NCBI GenBank assembly: GCA_014879545.1 | Contig: JACSRV010000108.1 | Span: forward strand, 1-41,898 | DNA length: 41,898 nt | Reading direction: 5' to 3' | Source: Chitinophagaceae bacterium | GTDB lineage: Bacteria; Bacteroidota; Bacteroidia; Chitinophagales; Chitinophagaceae | Shown: positions 37,317-41,898 of the stretch, in pieces | Layout: each line of letters starts with the position of its first letter | How positions within the stretch are numbered: the stretch's first letter is position 1 | Position numbers and translations under genes: made by a program | The notes under the pieces: model-generated | What the model was told of the DNA's origin: nothing | The model's database searches: none | Seen by the model: the letters and a program-made list of their open reading frames with translations, nothing else

Positions 37317-38750
37317 TCAAAGATTAAATTCCTTGAACTGCCTCATTTTATTATAGAGTGTCTTTCTGTCTATGTTTAATAGTTTTGCTGCCTTGCTCTT
37401 GTTGTAGTCCGATTGTTTCAGTGCCTTCAGTATCACTTCATACTCAGTACCCAAATTGGCCGCTTTCAATTTATTCTTCAACATGTTGGCTATATCGTCT
37501 GATTGGTGGTGTTGGTCAATTTGCTCGGCACCTTTGATATTTTCATCATTTTCAAACTGCAACTTGTAAAAATTGCTGATCTCAAAAGGGAGCGACCTCA
37601 CATCAACAATGTCGCCGTCGGTCAGAAGCGTTGCACGCTTCACTACATTTTTCAACTCGCGCAGATTGCCATACCATATGTACGACCTCAACGCCTGTTC
37701 AACCTCAGCAGAGAAACCTTTTATGGACTTACCCAACTCAGCATTGGTTTGCCTGAGGAAATAATGTGCAAACGTCATTATGTCTTCTTTGCGTTCTCGT
37801 AACGGTGGTACTTCTATACTAAACTCATTGAATCGGTGATATAGATCTTCGCGAAATTTACCTGCTCTTGCCATATCCCACAATCGCTCATTACTGGCGA
37901 TAATGATCCTGACATCGATGTCTATATCGGTGGTTCCACCAATACGCCTGATCTTACGTTCCTGCACTACCCTCAACAGAGACACTTGAATATCGTAGGA
38001 CAAATTGCCGATCTCATCAAGAAATATGGTACCTCCATTCGCGAGTTCCAGACTACCGATCTTACGATTAGTGGCACCGGTAAAGGCCCCCTTCTCATGG
38101 CCAAATAACTCACTACCTGCAAGTTCTTTCGACAACGCACCGCAGTCGATGGCTATGAACGGCTTTGAAGAACGCTTACTTTGCAGATGGATCTGTTTAG
38201 ATATCACCTCTTTACCGCATCCGCTTTCACCATAGATAATGACGCTGAAATTGGTAGGTGCAACCAATGATACCTGACGCAAAATAGACTGAAACTGTGC
38301 ACTGTTACCGGCAAGAAAACCTTCACCACTATCATTATGTTTGGATCTGTCCTGACCTGTCAGTTTCTTGTCACCAGCATCGGTGTCACTAACATCATTC
38401 AGTGCCTCACTGATTGTAAGTAGGATTTCGTCGGGAAATAGTGGTTTGGTCACATAATCAAATGCCCCCAATTTGGTCACCTCAACAGCGTCCTTCACAT
38501 CGCTATAACCAGTGATTATGATGACCTGGGTGTGAGGATCAATTTCCTTGATTTTTCTCAACAACTCAGCTCCATTCATATCATCCAGGCGGAAATCGCA
38601 AAGCACAAGGTTGGGATGAGTTTCTGTCACCACCTTAAGCGCGACAGCACCGCTATCCGCATTAAACGTCTCAAAACCATGTTTGGTCAGAAAACGCGTC
38701 AACAGAAGGCGCATATCCTTATCATCATCGACAACCAGAATTTTTCGCAT
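37317..38750 (-). CDS. Sigma-54-dependent response regulator (NtrC family)
   Basis: Receiver KILVVDDDKDMR...; AAA+ GESGCGKEVISKQIH, GAFTGA; Fis-type HTH SKAAKLLNIDRKTLYNKM. Confidence 0.96.
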   Translation of the reverse strand: MRKILVVDDDKDMRLLLTRFLTKHGFETFNADSGAVALKVVTETHPNLVLCDFRLDDMNGAELLRKIKEIDPHTQVIIITGYSDVKDAVEVTKLGAFDYVTKPLFPDEILLTISEALNDVSDTDAGDKKLTGQDRSKHNDSGEGFLAGNSAQFQSILRQVSLVAPTNFSVIIYGESGCGKEVISKQIHLQSKRSSKPFIAIDCGALSKELAGSELFGHEKGAFTGATNRKIGSLELANGGTIFLDEIGNLSYDIQVSLLRVVQERKIRRIGGTTDIDIDVRIIIASNERLWDMARAGKFREDLYHRFNEFSIEVPPLRERKEDIMTFAHYFLRQTNAELGKSIKGFSAEVEQALRSYIWYGNLRELKNVVKRATLLTDGDIVDVRSLPFEISNFYKLQFENDENIKGAEQIDQHHQSDDIANMLKNKLKAANLGTEYEVILKALKQSDYNKSKAAKLLNIDRKTLYNKMRQFKEFNL

Positions 38751-38817
38751 AGTGGCCTAAACTACGGCATTATTTTGCCGTAACTCAAATATACCAATTA
38801 ATCGGAAGCAGCGGAGA

Positions 38818-41358
38818 TTACCATTCACTGTCCAGAGGATTATTTCTCGACACTGCTACCCCGCGCATATTAATACCCAAACGAATACCGGAATTTCGTC
38901 CCAAGTAGCTATCCCAACTCTGTACAAAATCTACCCTTAGGAACCGAACAAGTTTCCAACCAATATTGTCTATTCCGATAAAAGCTTCAGTATAGAAATG
39001 ATCTGCATCCGAATAGAAAGCGTTACCCCCGACCAACAAATAATACCTTGCCTGACGCAACAACGGAATCTTATTACTCAGCAAACCATTCAGGTGATAT
39101 TCAAGGTGTGCCTCCCCATAAATCGGGGCTACATTACTGAAGAGGTAGTATGGCGCAAACTGAAAACTGTTCAGATAAGGTGCGGCATACCCTACCCCTC
39201 TCATCCCGTTAAGGTGCTTCATATCGGCCAAAGAAACGTATGTGGAATTGAGAAATCCACCAACTGACACATTATAACTGATACTTCCAAGCAATTTCAA
39301 TCTCACGTCATCGGTTATACTAAAATTCCACTTATCGAAATCGGTTGCTGAGTTGAAGACACCCGCAAAGCCCTTTTGAAATTCGATGTTGAACCTGGGC
39401 CAGGAACTGCCATTGGCTACTTTGTAGTCGGGATATTGAGTATAGGTGAAGCCAGGCTTGAATGAAAACCCGGCTGTGACGATCATTGCCTTATGTGGCT
39501 GCCAGGGCTGGGCCGTACCACCAACGGTCGGCAGGTTCGAAGTATATCCACCCCTGTCTCCACGAGCAAATGACAGACTGTCTGAGTTTTCCAGCGGAAT
39601 TCTATCCTGGAACGAGGTGCGTATTTTCCAGCTGAATCCATTGCCATAATTGCGACGAGCAATGACGCTCAATTCACTCCGTTCATATATTTTCAGATCA
39701 TTTTCTCTCGCAAAAAGTGATCTGTATGTATTGAGCATCGGTATAACAGGGTTATCAGGATTAAATTGAAACACATAACGACCGCCTTCTATTCCAAATA
39801 ACCAGGTTCGATTCAGCCATTTGCGATCTCGCGTTAGGTAATACACTCTGCCTATCGAATTGAACCGCTCATTTGAAAATCCATAACGGGGTGCAAGGTC
39901 CACTACAAGAGTTTTTCCGGTATCCAGCTTTCTTTTAATATTTATCTTCGGCGCAATATTTAAACCCTCCACTGTATTGTAGTTGATGATATTGTTGCCG
40001 TCCAGTCCCATAAGCAACGAGTTGAAAGAAACAGTGGTCTTGTATTCCTTTCCGGAGAATGAGGTCTCACCGATCAAAGTGCCCAACGGCCTGAATTTGT
40101 TCCCTTTTCTTCTTATTGAGTCGCGATATACGGGGTCAGCACGTTTTTGGGCAATACTGTCCTTGACCACAAAGTCTTTCGCCTCATCTTCGGCCAACGG
40201 AACCGGTCGATTCTGCCAGTGGGAAGTATCTACTTTATTGGCTGTCTTATCGTAAATGCTCACAAACTTGCCTGAAAGTACCGAGTCATTCACTTCTTCA
40301 TTGATCTTTTGCCTGTTATACACGGCAACGCCCTGCCCGGTAATATCAAACATCATGAAGTTGACAGCAAAATACATGACCTGGCTTTTGATAACCCAGA
40401 GATCTTCTTTAAGCGGCAAATAAACCTGCTCAACCCTGAGCGTATCGATCATGTCCATACCCGACTGCTTCACCAGCGACAGGTCAAGGCTGTGAATCGC
40501 CCATTCGTCATCGGCAATGTAAATCACACCATTAAAACAAGGCTCATACAAGCGCTTTTGGACCACCTGAATCTTATTGATCATTCGGCCATGATCCATA
40601 AATGTGCCCAACATCTTGTACCGATAATAACTGAGAGCATTTTCGCTTACCGGCGATATGTACCCACGACTGCCATCACCAATAACGTCAATGTTGTTTT
40701 TGTAGAAGGAAATGACGGAGGGGAATTGTGAAAATCCCAGCCCGGATTTGTTACCACTTTCGTGTACTGAGTGAATGATAGTCTTTTCTTTCTCGCCGTT
40801 TGAGTAGTAGTCAGCATCCTGCTCTACGAGGTACAACACACCTTTGCCCGAACTGTCTACGCCCATACCTGCAGCATTTATCTCCTTGCCCATGAACTTG
40901 CCCGGCAGCTTTCGGGACCGCATCACACCCTTGAAGTATATACCGGTGCTGAATGATTGCAGCTGATCGAGATGGAATTTGCGCCTTGCAATCGCCTTTC
41001 TTATCACCGCGTAAGCAGGGTCTTCACCCGAGGCGCTCACGATAACTTCCTTCATTTCAGTGGCCTCGTCCCTTAGCTTGAAATTGTGGATATTAGTCTC
41101 TGCGCCAGAAAATGTGACAGAATATGTAGCGGCTTTATAACCAACATACTGACATACTACTTTAAATGTACCTGTCCCTGTACTCAATTCGTAGTCACCG
41201 TTGGCATTTGCGTTCACACCAATGGTAGTCCCCTGAATATATACGGTAGCATAGGGCAACGAAGCTCCGGATGTATCTGTCACACGTCCTTTCAATATAC
41301 CGGCATGTGCACCCACCGAAAAAAGAAGAGTAAGGGCAATAGCGAAAATATCTCTCAT
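38818..41358 (-). CDS. DUF5686-like outer-membrane protein with N-terminal carboxypeptidase-regulatory-like domain
   Basis: GILKGRVTDTSGASLPYATVYIQGTTIGVNANANGDYEL, then DPAYAVIRKAIARRKFHLDQLQSFSTGIYFKG, C-terminal beta-barrel-like region. Confidence 0.88.
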   Translation of the reverse strand: MRDIFAIALTLLFSVGAHAGILKGRVTDTSGASLPYATVYIQGTTIGVNANANGDYELSTGTGTFKVVCQYVGYKAATYSVTFSGAETNIHNFKLRDEATEMKEVIVSASGEDPAYAVIRKAIARRKFHLDQLQSFSTGIYFKGVMRSRKLPGKFMGKEINAAGMGVDSSGKGVLYLVEQDADYYSNGEKEKTIIHSVHESGNKSGLGFSQFPSVISFYKNNIDVIGDGSRGYISPVSENALSYYRYKMLGTFMDHGRMINKIQVVQKRLYEPCFNGVIYIADDEWAIHSLDLSLVKQSGMDMIDTLRVEQVYLPLKEDLWVIKSQVMYFAVNFMMFDITGQGVAVYNRQKINEEVNDSVLSGKFVSIYDKTANKVDTSHWQNRPVPLAEDEAKDFVVKDSIAQKRADPVYRDSIRRKGNKFRPLGTLIGETSFSGKEYKTTVSFNSLLMGLDGNNIINYNTVEGLNIAPKINIKRKLDTGKTLVVDLAPRYGFSNERFNSIGRVYYLTRDRKWLNRTWLFGIEGGRYVFQFNPDNPVIPMLNTYRSLFARENDLKIYERSELSVIARRNYGNGFSWKIRTSFQDRIPLENSDSLSFARGDRGGYTSNLPTVGGTAQPWQPHKAMIVTAGFSFKPGFTYTQYPDYKVANGSSWPRFNIEFQKGFAGVFNSATDFDKWNFSITDDVRLKLLGSISYNVSVGGFLNSTYVSLADMKHLNGMRGVGYAAPYLNSFQFAPYYLFSNVAPIYGEAHLEYHLNGLLSNKIPLLRQARYYLLVGGNAFYSDADHFYTEAFIGIDNIGWKLVRFLRVDFVQSWDSYLGRNSGIRLGINMRGVAVSRNNPLDSEW

Positions 41359-41415
41359 ATACTTGCTTTACCCCTATTAATCGTATAATACCGGGAAATG
41401 TTACAAATAATGCAT

Positions 41416-41898
41416 CTACTTTTTGCTGAACAGACCGTACAACTGTGCGTCAATTTTCTTCACCACCTCGGCAAAATCTTCTTCCTTCTCGGCAAAATTG
41501 CAGTTGTCCACATCGATGATCAGTAATGGACCGTCAGTATAGGTTTCGATCCACTTATTGTAAAAGCCGTTAAGCCGCTTCAGGTAGTCAAGTCTGATAT
41601 TCTCTTCATACCCACGTCCACGCTTTTGAATCTGATCGACGAGAGTCGGGATAGATGCCTTTAGGTAAATTAGCAGATCCGGTGGTTTTATCAGCGCCTT
41701 GAGATTCTGGAAAAACGAAGAATAATTTTCATAGTCACGTTTCGTCATCAACCCCATGTCGAACAAGTTCGGTGCGAAAATGTAAGCATCTTCAAACACT
41801 GTACGGTCCTGAACTACTGTTTCCTTACCATTACGGATATCGATGAGGTGTTTTATACGATTATTTAGAAAGTATATCTGCAGATTGAATGACCAGCG
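41416..41898 (-). CDS. Deoxynucleoside kinase family protein, truncated at the window edge
   Basis: Open frame to the edge (RWSFNLQIYFLNNRIKHLIDIRNGKETVVQDRTVFEDAYIFAPNLF...PDLLIYLKAS...RGRGYEENIRLDYLKRLN); the track start at 41799 is an internal GTG. Confidence 0.9.
   Translation of the reverse strand, partial: RWSFNLQIYFLNNRIKHLIDIRNGKETVVQDRTVFEDAYIFAPNLFDMGLMTKRDYENYSSFFQNLKALIKPPDLLIYLKASIPTLVDQIQKRGRGYEENIRLDYLKRLNGFYNKWIETYTDGPLLIIDVDNCNFAEKEEDFAEVVKKIDAQLYGLFSKK

Overview
The window is a 41.9 kb Bacteroidota (Chitinophagales-like) chromosomal segment. Support for this comes from several T9SS C-terminal sorting domains, TAnnTTTG-type -7 promoter boxes and the gene families present. 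Most of it is ordinary chromosome: hisS, sucA, type B L31 (rpmE2), an MsbA-like ABC exporter, a DUF2723 membrane protein, a TolC-like protein, an M28 peptidase, a PAS histidine kinase plus sigma-54 response regulator, a DUF5686-like outer-membrane protein, and a deoxynucleoside kinase cut by the right edge. Two regions stand out. (1) At about 3.93-5.26 kb, a non-coding block sits immediately 3' of a minus-strand tRNA-Arg(CCG). It holds two diverged copies of a unit built from consecutive hairpins, plus extra palindromes, and is followed by an orphan ORF. It looks like a REP/BIME-type or other mobile palindromic element, or a structured RNA. (2) At about 8.97-13.78 kb, a seven-gene same-strand locus is probably devoted to copper or heavy metals. 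It contains an AraC-family regulator with its own N-terminal HMA-like MxCxxC domain, two small HMA proteins with C-terminal ECC motifs, a di-heme peroxidase, a T9SS-secreted thioredoxin-like protein, a Cys-pair-rich small protein and a putative outer-membrane protein. I also describe a 1363-aa secreted protein whose N-terminus carries seven propeller-like repeats with apparent velcro closure. No CRISPR array, integrase, transposase, rRNA or phage gene was recognised.
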